From: Oscillospiraceae bacterium | GTDB taxonomy: Bacteria > Bacillota > Clostridia > Oscillospirales > Ruminococcaceae | Length of the DNA: 9,672 nt | Direction: 5' to 3' | Assembly (NCBI GenBank): GCA_900765125.1 | Contig: CAAFQL010000358.1 | Span: forward strand, 1 to 9,672 | Part shown: positions 1 through 6,147 of the stretch, in pieces | Layout: every line of letters begins with the position of its first letter | Numbering within the stretch: position 1 is the stretch's first letter | Translations under genes and position numbers: made by a program | Notes under the pieces: model-generated | The model's input: only the letters and a program-made list of their open reading frames with translations | What the model was told of the DNA's origin: nothing | The model's database searches: none

Positions 1-563
1 AATATATTATTGGTTACGATACTGCAATGAACACTGCTATGGAAATGATAGACAAGCTTCAGGATCCCAGCCAGTCTCATGACCGCTGCTCTGTAGTAGA
101 AGTTATGGGTCGTGGTGCAGGATTTATCGCTGTAAATACAGCTGTAGCTTGCGGTGCTATTGAGATCATTACTAAGGAAGTGCCTTATGATCTTGACGTT
201 CTGGCTAAGGATATGTTGGAATGCAAGAAGAATGGCAAACAGAACTTTATCGTAGTTGTATCTGAGAATGTTGGTCACTCTCAGGAAATTGCTACTGCAA
301 TTCAGGAAAAGACAGGAGTTGAAACACGTGCCACTGTTCTTGGTCATGTACAGAGAGGTGGTTCACCTTCAGTTCGTGACCGTATTGTAGCAAGTGAAAT
401 GGCTTACTATGCAGTAGAACTTCTTGCTCAGGGTATTGGTAACCGTGTTGTTGCTATGCAGAAGAATGAAATCGTTGATTTCGACATTCAGGAAGCACTG
501 TCAATGTCAAAGCCTTATGATATGAAGCTTCATAAGATTGCTAAGGATATCGCATTCTTTTAA
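1..563 (+). CDS. pfkA: ATP-dependent 6-phosphofructokinase, C-terminal part (5' end outside the window)
   Basis: The enzyme phosphorylates fructose-6-phosphate to fructose-1,6-bisphosphate with ATP, the committed step of glycolysis, in the cytoplasm. The frame is open from base 3 and gives 186 residues before the TAA. This matches roughly residues 135-320 of the 320-residue E. coli PfkA, so the N-terminal ATP-binding half is cut off by the window edge. Visible family motifs are SHDRCSVVEVMGR (the Arg equivalent to E. coli Arg162 and Met169 of the substrate site), VVVSENVG (the Glu222 region) and ETRATVLGHVQRGGSP (Arg243 and His249 equivalents). The C-terminus ends normally and a strong terminator follows 18 nt after the stop. 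The first ATG in the window (27) is internal, not a start. No pyrophosphate-dependent signature can be checked because the N-terminal nucleotide site is missing; the C-terminal half fits the bacterial ATP-dependent group. Confidence 0.95.
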   Translation, partial: YIIGYDTAMNTAMEMIDKLQDPSQSHDRCSVVEVMGRGAGFIAVNTAVACGAIEIITKEVPYDLDVLAKDMLECKKNGKQNFIVVVSENVGHSQEIATAIQEKTGVETRATVLGHVQRGGSPSVRDRIVASEMAYYAVELLAQGIGNRVVAMQKNEIVDFDIQEALSMSKPYDMKLHKIAKDIAFF

Positions 564-580
564 TTGATAATGTTGCGTTT

Positions 581-615
581 AAAAGCTGCTGCGTGTTTAC
601 GTGGCAGCTTTTTTT
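581..615 (+). terminator. Rho-independent terminator of pfkA
   Basis: AAAAGCTGCTGCGT (581-594) pairs with ACGTGGCAGCTTTT (599-612) in a continuous 14-bp stem, counting two G-U pairs, with a GTTT loop. The T-run 609-615 overlaps and follows the stem. It isolates pfkA from the metal operon promoter 13 nt further on. Confidence 0.9.
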
Positions 616-627
616 GTTTATTTATAC

Positions 628-656
628 TTGACAAGATATGATTATATGTGTATAAT
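628..656 (+). promoter_or_regulatory. Sigma-A promoter of the metal ABC operon
   Basis: A perfect TTGACA (628-633), a 17-bp spacer and a perfect TATAAT (651-656). The predicted start of transcription is about 663, giving a leader of about 30 nt before the znuA ATG, too short for a riboswitch. A promoter this close to consensus normally needs a repressor, which fits the box just downstream. Confidence 0.85.
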
Positions 657-660
657 AATA

Positions 661-675
661 TGAGAATCATTTTCA
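661..675 (+). promoter_or_regulatory. Fur-family operator (7-1-7 box)
   Basis: TGAGAATCATTTTCA is a 7-1-7 inverted repeat (TGAGAAT / C / ATTTTCA) with six of seven arm positions symmetric. It differs at two positions from the Fur consensus TGATAATNATTATCA. It covers the predicted transcription start, where a metalloregulator would block RNA polymerase. Zur, Fur and PerR boxes share this architecture, so the sequence alone does not fix which metal is sensed; Zur is expected from the operon content, but the half-site is closer to classical Fur than to the TCGTAAT half-site of Bacillus Zur. Confidence 0.7.
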
Positions 676-683
676 ATTTGCGT

Positions 684-690
684 GGAGGTG
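684..690 (+). promoter_or_regulatory. Ribosome binding site that decides the znuA start
   Basis: GGAGGTG lies 5 nt before the ATG at 694. An in-frame GTG at 682 overlaps this site and would put the Shine-Dalgarno sequence inside the gene, so 694 is the start. Confidence 0.8.
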
Positions 691-693
691 CAT

Positions 694-1659
694 ATGCGTA
701 AACTATTTTTTTTACCGATATTTCTTTGTATTCCTATTCTTGCAGGCTGTGCGTCAGCGGAGAAAGGTGCAGGTTCTGATGAGATAAAAATTGTGTGTAC
801 TGTTTTTCCGGAGTATGAGTGGACAAGAGAAATTATAGGAGAAACCGAAAATAAATCATCTATTACACTTCTTGCTGATAATGGCACAGATTTTCACAGC
901 TATCAGCCAAGTACTGAGGATATGGTAACGATTTCTACCTGTGATGTTCTGATATATGTTGGCGGCGAGTCTGACAAATGGATTGAGGATGCTCTTAAAA
1001 ATTCTGTAAATCCTGATATGCAGGTAGTAAGACTCGCAGATATTTTGGCTGATGAACTTTTGGATGAACCTGAAACTTTGGAGGAAGAACACGATCATGA
1101 ACATGATGAAGAGCAGAGTGTTTTTGATGAACACGTCTGGCTCTCTCTTAAAAATGCTGAAAAGTTCTGTAACGGCATATCAGATGCACTGTCTGAGATT
1201 GATAGTGAAAATGCTGATGTATACAGAATGAACGCAGAAGAGTATAATGCAAAGCTCAGTACACTGGACAGCGAATTTAAGGAGAAGCTTCGTTTTGCAA
1301 AGAGAAATACGGTTATATTCGGCGATAGATTTCCCTTTGTTTATATGATGGAGGACTATGACATTGACTATTATGCTGCATTTCCCGGTTGTTCTTCGGA
1401 AACAGATGCAAGTTTTGATACTGTTTTAAACCTTGCCAAAAAGACCGATGAAGAAAGCATATCTGCCATTCTGACAATAGAAGGCTCTGACTGTAATATT
1501 GCTGATGCTATTATTTCTAATACAAAGACAGAATCAGAGAAACATATTCTTACTCTGGATTCAATGCAGACAGTGAATCGTGATGAGATAGAAGGCGGTA
1601 AAACATATTTATCCGTAATGGAAAAAAATCTTGATGTACTTATGGAGGCACTTAACTGA
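694..1659 (+). CDS. znuA: Metal (probably zinc) ABC transporter substrate-binding lipoprotein, ZnuA/TroA family
   Basis: Extracytoplasmic metal-binding lipoprotein that hands the ion to the permease. It has 321 residues, normal for the family. A type II signal peptide (MRKLFFLPIFLCIPILAGC) ends in a lipobox with Cys19 as lipidation site. Likely metal ligands are His68 in DFHSYQPS and His147 in DEHVWLS. An acidic, histidine-containing loop (residues 128-140, His133, His135, His137) lies between them; such loops are typical of zinc members of cluster A-I. The third canonical ligand position, usually His in FHDAxGY or Glu in manganese proteins, reads IFGDRFPF here, that is Gly210-Asp211. A conserved-looking block YYAAFPGCSSETDASF follows, so this seems to be a distinct clostridial subgroup. 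It is first gene of the operon, one base before the ATPase start. Zinc is the best guess; manganese or iron is not excluded. Confidence 0.88.
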   Translation: MRKLFFLPIFLCIPILAGCASAEKGAGSDEIKIVCTVFPEYEWTREIIGETENKSSITLLADNGTDFHSYQPSTEDMVTISTCDVLIYVGGESDKWIEDALKNSVNPDMQVVRLADILADELLDEPETLEEEHDHEHDEEQSVFDEHVWLSLKNAEKFCNGISDALSEIDSENADVYRMNAEEYNAKLSTLDSEFKEKLRFAKRNTVIFGDRFPFVYMMEDYDIDYYAAFPGCSSETDASFDTVLNLAKKTDEESISAILTIEGSDCNIADAIISNTKTESEKHILTLDSMQTVNRDEIEGGKTYLSVMEKNLDVLMEALN

Positions 1660-1660
1660 T

Positions 1661-2383
1661 ATGAACGTACAGCTTGCCTGTGAAAATGTAAGCCTTGGTT
1701 ATGAGGGCAATGTTATTACAAGAAATATAAACTTTGCTGTGAGTAGTGGGGATTATCTATGTATTGTAGGGGAAAATGGCAGTGGTAAGAGTACACTTAT
1801 AAAGACACTTTTGCAGCTGAAAAGTCCAATTTCCGGAAAGATTACATTGGGTGACGGACTTTCACAAAAGGAGATCGGTTATCTTCCGCAGCAAACTGTT
1901 GTGCAGAGAGACTTTCCTGCTTCTGCGGTAGAAATAGTACTGTCCGGTTGTCTGAACAGATGTGGTATGCGTCCATTTTATAGCAGATCGGAAAAGATAC
2001 TTGCTCATGCAAATATGAAAAAGCTTGGTATCTGTGATCTTAAAAGAAAATGTTACAGAAATCTTTCAGGCGGTCAGCAGCAGAGAGTACTTCTGGCAAG
2101 AGCACTCTGTGCTACGCAGAAAATGCTGCTTCTTGATGAACCTATAACCGGTCTTGATCCAAGAGCTGCTGCTGAGATGTATGAATTGCTTGCAAAAATA
2201 AATCGTGAAGATGGAATAACAATAATAATGGTTTCCCACGATATAGGCGCAGCTGTTAAATATGGAAGTCATATTATTCACCTAGGACAAGAACAGATGT
2301 TCTTTGGCAAAAATGAAGATTATCTGAAAAGTGATATATACAAGGCGTTTATGTCACCATTGGGAGGTGAGGGACATGAGTGA
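1661..2383 (+). CDS. znuC: Metal ABC transporter ATP-binding protein, ZnuC family
   Basis: Cytoplasmic ATPase that powers the metal importer. It has 240 residues with all ABC motifs in order: Walker A GENGSGKST (37-45), Q-loop in YLPQQ (74-78), signature LSGGQ (135-139), Walker B MLLLDE (155-160), D-loop GLDP (164-167) and switch His193 in VSHD. The start is taken as ATG 1661, one base after the znuA stop, giving the usual MNVQLACENVSLGY N-terminus; a GGAGG at 1644-1648 is 12 nt upstream, rather far, so initiation is probably helped by coupling to znuA termination. A TTG at 1631 would extend the protein by ten residues that do not look like the family. The 3' end overlaps the permease gene by 8 nt, which supports co-translation. 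Confidence 0.93.
   Translation: MNVQLACENVSLGYEGNVITRNINFAVSSGDYLCIVGENGSGKSTLIKTLLQLKSPISGKITLGDGLSQKEIGYLPQQTVVQRDFPASAVEIVLSGCLNRCGMRPFYSRSEKILAHANMKKLGICDLKRKCYRNLSGGQQQRVLLARALCATQKMLLLDEPITGLDPRAAAEMYELLAKINREDGITIIMVSHDIGAAVKYGSHIIHLGQEQMFFGKNEDYLKSDIYKAFMSPLGGEGHE
2363..2367 (+). promoter_or_regulatory. Ribosome binding site that decides the permease start
   Basis: GGAGG inside the end of znuC, 8 nt before ATG 2376. It rules against the in-frame upstream ATA/ATG-like extension from 2331, which would add 15 residues without membrane character. Confidence 0.75.
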
Positions 2384-3230
2384 AATTTTTGAAACTCTGG
2401 CGTTTTATTTTTCATATCCATTTGTAAGGTATGCTCTTTTGGTTGGCGTGGCAATTGCACTGTGTTCCTCTCTGCTTGGAGTAACACTTGTTCTAAAACG
2501 CTTTTCCTTTATAGGTGACGGACTTTCTCATGTAGCGTTTGGTGGAGTTGCCATTGCAGGTGTACTGAGTATATCCAATGAAATGATAGTAGTGCTGCCT
2601 GTTACTGTGATAAGTGCGGTATTGCTGCTTATGACAGGTCAGAATACAAAGATAAAAGGAGATGCTGCTATAGCACTTATTTCTGTCGGTGCTCTTGCAG
2701 TAGGTTATCTTCTTTTGAGTATGTTTTCGTCTTCATCTAATATATCAGGTGATGTATGCAGTACGCTTTTTGGAGGAACGTCTATTCTTACTCTTTCTTC
2801 TACGGACGTATTGCTATGTATTATAATGTCGGTACTGGTAATAGGAGTATTTCTTTTGTTTTATAATAAGATTTTTTCTGTTACCTTTGATGAAACATTC
2901 GCTTGTGCAACAGGTGTTAAGGCGAATATTTATAATCTTATAATTGCTGTTATAACGGCAGTTATCATCGTACTTGCAATGAATCTTGTAGGCTCATTGC
3001 TTATATCAGCCCTTATAATTTGTCCGGCATTATCAGCTATGAGGCTTTTTGGCAGTTTTCGTGCTGTAATAGTATCGTCTGCGATAATATCTGTTGTATG
3101 TGCTTTGGCAGGAATACTCACGGCTATACTTATAAGCGCACCTGTAGGTCCTACAATTGTAGCGGCAAATATTGTAGTATTTGTGATTTTATGTATGGTA
3201 GGTAAGATTTTTATAAAAACAGATAAATAA
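2376..3230 (+). CDS. znuB: Metal ABC transporter permease, ZnuB family (ABC-3)
   Basis: Integral membrane channel of the importer, 284 residues. About eight hydrophobic segments are visible, roughly residues 16-40, 52-66, 69-86, 95-117, 142-163, 184-220 (long, probably two passes), 229-252 and 256-280. The ABC-3 family hallmark FIGDGLSHVAFGGVAIA (residues 45-61) and the FDETFACATGVKAN cytoplasmic segment (171-184), which contacts the ATPase in this family, are both present. The gene overlaps znuC by 8 nt and is the last gene of the operon; a hairpin follows 9 nt after the stop. It would act as a homodimer with two ATPase subunits. Confidence 0.93.
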   Translation: MSEIFETLAFYFSYPFVRYALLVGVAIALCSSLLGVTLVLKRFSFIGDGLSHVAFGGVAIAGVLSISNEMIVVLPVTVISAVLLLMTGQNTKIKGDAAIALISVGALAVGYLLLSMFSSSSNISGDVCSTLFGGTSILTLSSTDVLLCIIMSVLVIGVFLLFYNKIFSVTFDETFACATGVKANIYNLIIAVITAVIIVLAMNLVGSLLISALIICPALSAMRLFGSFRAVIVSSAIISVVCALAGILTAILISAPVGPTIVAANIVVFVILCMVGKIFIKTDK

Positions 3231-3234
3231 CAGC

Positions 3235-3277
3235 AAAAAGGCTGCTTGCAGATCGTGCAGGCGGCCAATGCTTTTTT
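3235..3277. terminator. Bidirectional terminator between znuB and aroA
   Basis: GGCTGCTTGCA (3240-3250) pairs with TGCAGGCGGCC (3256-3266) in an 11-bp stem with two G-U pairs and the loop GATCG. On the minus strand a run of five T (complement of 3235-3239) follows the stem directly, so it should terminate aroA well. On the plus strand the T-run 3272-3277 is offset by five bases; the flanking AGCA (3232-3235) and TGCT (3269-3272) can extend the stem and bring the T-run adjacent. It serves both converging units, whose stops are only 55 bases apart. Confidence 0.8.
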
Positions 3278-3285
3278 ATGTTGTC

Positions 3286-4620
3286 TTATATCTTAGAAAT
3301 AGTCTTTTCCAAAACGTCAAAATATTCAGCGAATGTCTTTTTACAGCACTGTGGATTTTCTATTTTTATACCATCAGTTTTAAGGCCCGTCAGGGCAAAA
3401 GACATTGCAACTCTGTGGTCGTCAAATGTTTCTATCAATCCACCATTTGGAGCTTGCGGATATATAGTAATACTGTTTTCACATTCATCTGTTTTTATTC
3501 CGAGTGTACTAAGATTCTTTGAGATTGCGTGTATTCTGTCGCATTCCTGAAGTCTTATATGACCTATGCCTGTTATGGTTATAGGTGCATCGGCAAATGG
3601 GGCTATTGCAGCAAGAGTAAGCGCCTGATCGGAAAAAGATGACATATCTACTTTAAATCCGCCTTTTAATCTACCGTCCTCTGTGCCTGTCAATACTATA
3701 TCACCATTTTCTGTGTATGTTTTTGTGCAGCCCATTTTTTCAAGGAGAGCGATGAATTCAATATCTCCTTGAAGCATATTATCTTTAACTCCGCAAACGC
3801 TTACGCTTACGCCAAGTATTGCTGCAAGAGCAAAGAAATATGCGGCGGCAGACATATCAGGTTCAATATTATAATTTGTTCCATTGTAGGAATCTTCGCC
3901 TGAAAAAATATACGCTATGCTGCCGTCAATTTCTGTTTTTTGAACAGTAACACCGAAATCTTTCATCATTTTAGCTGTAAGGTCTACATAGCTGAGGCCG
4001 TGAGACCCTTTAACATTTATAGTTATGTTTTTATGAAGAGTTCCTGCTGCGATAAGCAAAGCACTAAGGAATTGAGAGCTTTTATCAATATTTACGGTGA
4101 AGCTGTCTGGGATCTGTCCTTTTGCCTTTGCACCGACTATTTTAAGAGGAAAATGACCTTCTTCTTCTAAACACAAGACTTCTGCACCTGCATCTCTTAA
4201 TGAATCAATAAGTGGCTGCATAGGACGTTTTTTCATCTGTTCTGATGAGTTTACCGTATATTCACCGTCTGAAAATGCAAGCATCGCTACTAAAAATCTT
4301 GCAGCAGTTCCTGCACTTCCAACATATATTTTCGCCTTTTTATTTGGTATGTCTCCGCCGGTTCCTGTTATTTCTATATTACTGCCAAGTGATCCATCAG
4401 ATGCTTCTTTAATAACAAATCCAAGAGTCTTCAGGCATTCTAAAAAATGATATGCATCATCGCTTGTAAGGCAGCCATTAAGGCTGCTTATTCCATTTGC
4501 AGCAGCCCCTATAAGCAGCGCCCTGTTTGTAATGGATTTTGAGCCCGGAACGTGAACAGTTATTTTTTTTGATTTTCCTGTTTTTTTTACAGTGGGTACA
4601 TTATATACATTATCTGTCAT
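3286..4620 (-). CDS. aroA: 3-phosphoshikimate 1-carboxyvinyltransferase (EPSP synthase)
   Basis: Sixth step of the shikimate pathway: transfers the enolpyruvyl group of PEP to shikimate-3-phosphate in the cytoplasm. It has 444 residues, slightly longer than the E. coli enzyme (427). Motifs match in order: VPGSKSITNRALL (24-36; Lys28, Ser29, Arg33 bind substrate), VGSAGTAARFL (100-110, counterpart of the E. coli NAGTAMRP loop with Gly104 at the Gly96 position), KSSQFLSALLIA (180-191), EPDMSAAAYF (253-262), Asp325 in VDMSSFSDQA (catalytic Asp313 equivalent), RLQECDRIHA (356-365; Glu359, Arg362), FDDHRVAM (399-406; His402, Arg403) and a C-terminal Lys-Thr-Phe. All catalytic residues are present. 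The PEP loop differs from the usual class I text (Ser for Asn94, Phe109 for Pro101). AAGGAG lies 8 nt before the ATG. No other aro gene is near; it follows the esterase gene by 24 nt. Confidence 0.96.
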   Translation of the reverse strand: MTDNVYNVPTVKKTGKSKKITVHVPGSKSITNRALLIGAAANGISSLNGCLTSDDAYHFLECLKTLGFVIKEASDGSLGSNIEITGTGGDIPNKKAKIYVGSAGTAARFLVAMLAFSDGEYTVNSSEQMKKRPMQPLIDSLRDAGAEVLCLEEEGHFPLKIVGAKAKGQIPDSFTVNIDKSSQFLSALLIAAGTLHKNITINVKGSHGLSYVDLTAKMMKDFGVTVQKTEIDGSIAYIFSGEDSYNGTNYNIEPDMSAAAYFFALAAILGVSVSVCGVKDNMLQGDIEFIALLEKMGCTKTYTENGDIVLTGTEDGRLKGGFKVDMSSFSDQALTLAAIAPFADAPITITGIGHIRLQECDRIHAISKNLSTLGIKTDECENSITIYPQAPNGGLIETFDDHRVAMSFALTGLKTDGIKIENPQCCKKTFAEYFDVLEKTISKI

Positions 4621-4644
4621 GGAACTTTCTCCTTTGTATATGTT

Positions 4645-5952
4645 TTATTTATTTAATGTGATAAGATGTTTCATTTGACATATATCGAAAACATTGATAG
4701 AACCGTCTTTGAAGACGTCGCCTGCATCATGGTTTACAAGAGTTCCTATACCAATGAGATGCTTCTGCATGAGTATAATATCGGACATATTAAAGCTGCC
4801 GTCAGCATTTACATCACCTGTCAGATATTCAGGTATAGGAGTATTGCTGCTGTAAACCTCTTCATACATAGTTTTAGCCCAAAGCTGACGCATTGCATCA
4901 TAACCTTCACTTGCAGGATGAACGCCGTCGCTGCTGAGATATTCAGGATTTTCTTTGAAAAAGGTGTCAAAGTCCGGACCGTGTACAAGTTTATCACCGT
5001 ATTCCTCATAGAGCTGATCAACTTTTGCGTTATACAGTGGAACATTGGGGCTTACGTCTGCATTTGTTGATGATGGTATCTTTGGAAGTACAGGTATCTT
5101 TCCGGCGGCAAGTATTGCATCTATCATGTATTTTGTGTTTTCGTAATATGACTCAGCTGCTCCTGAATTACCCCATGCATCATTTGTACCATAAGCTATG
5201 CTTACGTATTTTGCCTGAGATACAGAAAGCCAGCGGTCTATATTTTCTTTTCCTTCTATACTTCTTATACCACCGATTCCACCATTTTCCTGAATGGGAA
5301 AGAAATTTTCATCAATGCGATTTATATATGTTGCAAAACCTGTACCGTAGCAATTATTCATGCCGCCTGCTGTAATGGAATCGCCTAAAAACAGCCAGCT
5401 GTCCGAAATTCCACTTGATACATTGTGAATATCAAAATTTATGCTTGCCTGTCTGCTGGATTCACCATCTGCCTTGGAGATGTTAATGCGTATCCAGTTG
5501 TACCCTTCCATATTGACGAGGTGCTGACGTGAGGCAAGTGTATTTTCTGTAATAGTTTCTGCTGTTTCCCAACCTTCTGACGGATAGTCACCGCCTGCTG
5601 CTGCATTGACTTCTATTTTGTAGTCAGTGGGTAATCCGTTCTGATTTGCATAGGAGCCTATTTTTTCAAATGTACTTGTATTATACCATACGGCAATTAC
5701 CTGTTTTTTCTCGCTGTCCGGAACAGAGGAGAGATCGTAAGCTAAATAATCTGGAGATGAAGATTGCCAGAATGAGAAGTAATGTTCATCATTTCCTGCG
5801 GATGCTTGACCGCTTATCGAGTATGCAGGGCAGTTTCTGCTTATAACAGGATTGGGAGTAACTTCTGCAAAGACAGTGAAGTTGCTGATTGCGGATATAC
5901 TGAAAGCAAAAGCTGCAATAGAAGCCGCTGCACGTTTAATAATTTTTTTCAT
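4645..5952 (-). CDS. Secreted SGNH/GDSL-type esterase with C-terminal dockerin
   Basis: Probable cellulosomal carbohydrate esterase of 435 residues. A signal peptide ends near Ala29 (NFTVFA). Residues about 30-180 form a beta-rich module without a motif I can name; the WETAETI and YNWIRINIS segments suggest a galactose-binding or discoidin-like sandwich. The SGNH domain spans about 184-365: block I FLGDSIT with nucleophile Ser192, block II NGGIGG (223-228), block III YGTND (254-258, oxyanion Asn257) and block V SDGVHP (341-346, catalytic Asp342 and His345). The dockerin is residues 379-432. SGNH enzymes of this kind often remove acetyl groups from xylan or pectin, but the substrate cannot be read from the sequence. 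AAAGGAG lies 9 nt before the ATG. It is first gene of a unit with aroA, and is divergent from another dockerin gene. Confidence 0.9.
   Translation of the reverse strand: MKKIIKRAAASIAAFAFSISAISNFTVFAEVTPNPVISRNCPAYSISGQASAGNDEHYFSFWQSSSPDYLAYDLSSVPDSEKKQVIAVWYNTSTFEKIGSYANQNGLPTDYKIEVNAAAGGDYPSEGWETAETITENTLASRQHLVNMEGYNWIRINISKADGESSRQASINFDIHNVSSGISDSWLFLGDSITAGGMNNCYGTGFATYINRIDENFFPIQENGGIGGIRSIEGKENIDRWLSVSQAKYVSIAYGTNDAWGNSGAAESYYENTKYMIDAILAAGKIPVLPKIPSSTNADVSPNVPLYNAKVDQLYEEYGDKLVHGPDFDTFFKENPEYLSSDGVHPASEGYDAMRQLWAKTMYEEVYSSNTPIPEYLTGDVNADGSFNMSDIILMQKHLIGIGTLVNHDAGDVFKDGSINVFDICQMKHLITLNK
4657..4818 (-). other. Dockerin type I module of the SGNH esterase
   Basis: Residues 379-432 carry two EF-hand-like calcium loops. 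The first, GDVNADGSFNMSD, has Asp380, Asn382, Asp384 and Asp391 at positions 1, 3, 5 and 12. The second, GDVFKDGSINVFD, has Asp412, Asp416, Asn420 and Asp423, but Phe414 at coordinating position 3. Each loop is followed by a helix (IILMQKHLIG; ICQMKHLITL). The module would bind a cohesin on a scaffoldin. Confidence 0.88.
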
Positions 5953-5961
5953 ATATAAAAG

Positions 5962-6023
5962 CTCCTTTCAGCTTTATATTTCCACTTTTACTTTAGTATA
6001 GCATAGTTTTTTTAAGAATGCAA
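5962..6023 (-). promoter_or_regulatory. Promoter and ribosome binding site of the SGNH esterase gene
   Basis: Read on the minus strand: TTGCAT (complement of 6018-6023), a 17-bp spacer, then an extended -10 TGCTATACT whose TATACT is the complement of 5995-6000. Transcription should begin near 5988. The Shine-Dalgarno GGAG is the complement of 5962-5965, 9 nt before the ATG. It probably also drives aroA. Confidence 0.7.
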
Positions 6024-6050
6024 GAGATTTGTTGGTTACATATAATTTTT

Positions 6051-6116
6051 TTGAAGGAACTATTGAAATTTCGTTATAATTAGGATATAATGATATTATA
6101 GTAAAAATGCTATAAT
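6051..6116 (+). promoter_or_regulatory. Overlapping promoters of the HEFGH dockerin gene
   Basis: Three exact TATAAT hexamers lie in a row. TTGAAG (6051-6056) with an 18-bp spacer leads to TATAAT 6075-6080. TTGAAA (6063-6068) with a 17-bp spacer leads to TATAAT 6086-6091, the best pair. TATAAT 6111-6116 is preceded by TGC, an extended -10, without a good -35. The inverted repeats TATAAT-GAT-ATTATA (6086-6100) and ATTATAG-8 nt-CTATAAT (6095-6116) sit on these boxes and could be regulator sites or simple AT-rich symmetry. Confidence 0.65.
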
Positions 6117-6134
6117 GAGAGAAAATGAAGTGAA

Positions 6135-6140
6135 AAGGAG
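6135..6140 (+). promoter_or_regulatory. Ribosome binding site that decides the 6148 start
   Basis: AAGGAG lies 7 nt before ATG 6148, which opens directly onto a lysine-rich signal peptide. The upstream in-frame ATG at 6115 overlaps a -10 box and would place eleven charged residues before the signal peptide, so it is rejected. Confidence 0.85.
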
Positions 6141-6147
6141 CAAATTT

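Noticed and set aside
2930..3268. Open frame of 112 codons on the minus strand across the end of the permease gene
   Set aside because: It is antisense to the well-supported ZnuB membrane protein, has no ribosome binding site of note and covers the terminator hairpin; the translation resembles no family.
3235..3277. The hairpin after znuB as a mobile-element end or small RNA
   Set aside because: Position between two converging stops, an 11-bp stem and T-runs on both sides are fully explained by a shared terminator.
5025..5375. Open frame of 116 codons on the plus strand inside the SGNH esterase gene
   Set aside because: Antisense to the catalytic SGNH blocks; composition is low-complexity Leu/His/Arg typical of a shadow frame.
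6041..6046. A further TATAAT upstream of the HEFGH gene
   Set aside because: No acceptable -35 sequence lies 16-18 bp upstream (the 17-bp position reads ATGCAA), so it is more likely chance in AT-rich DNA.
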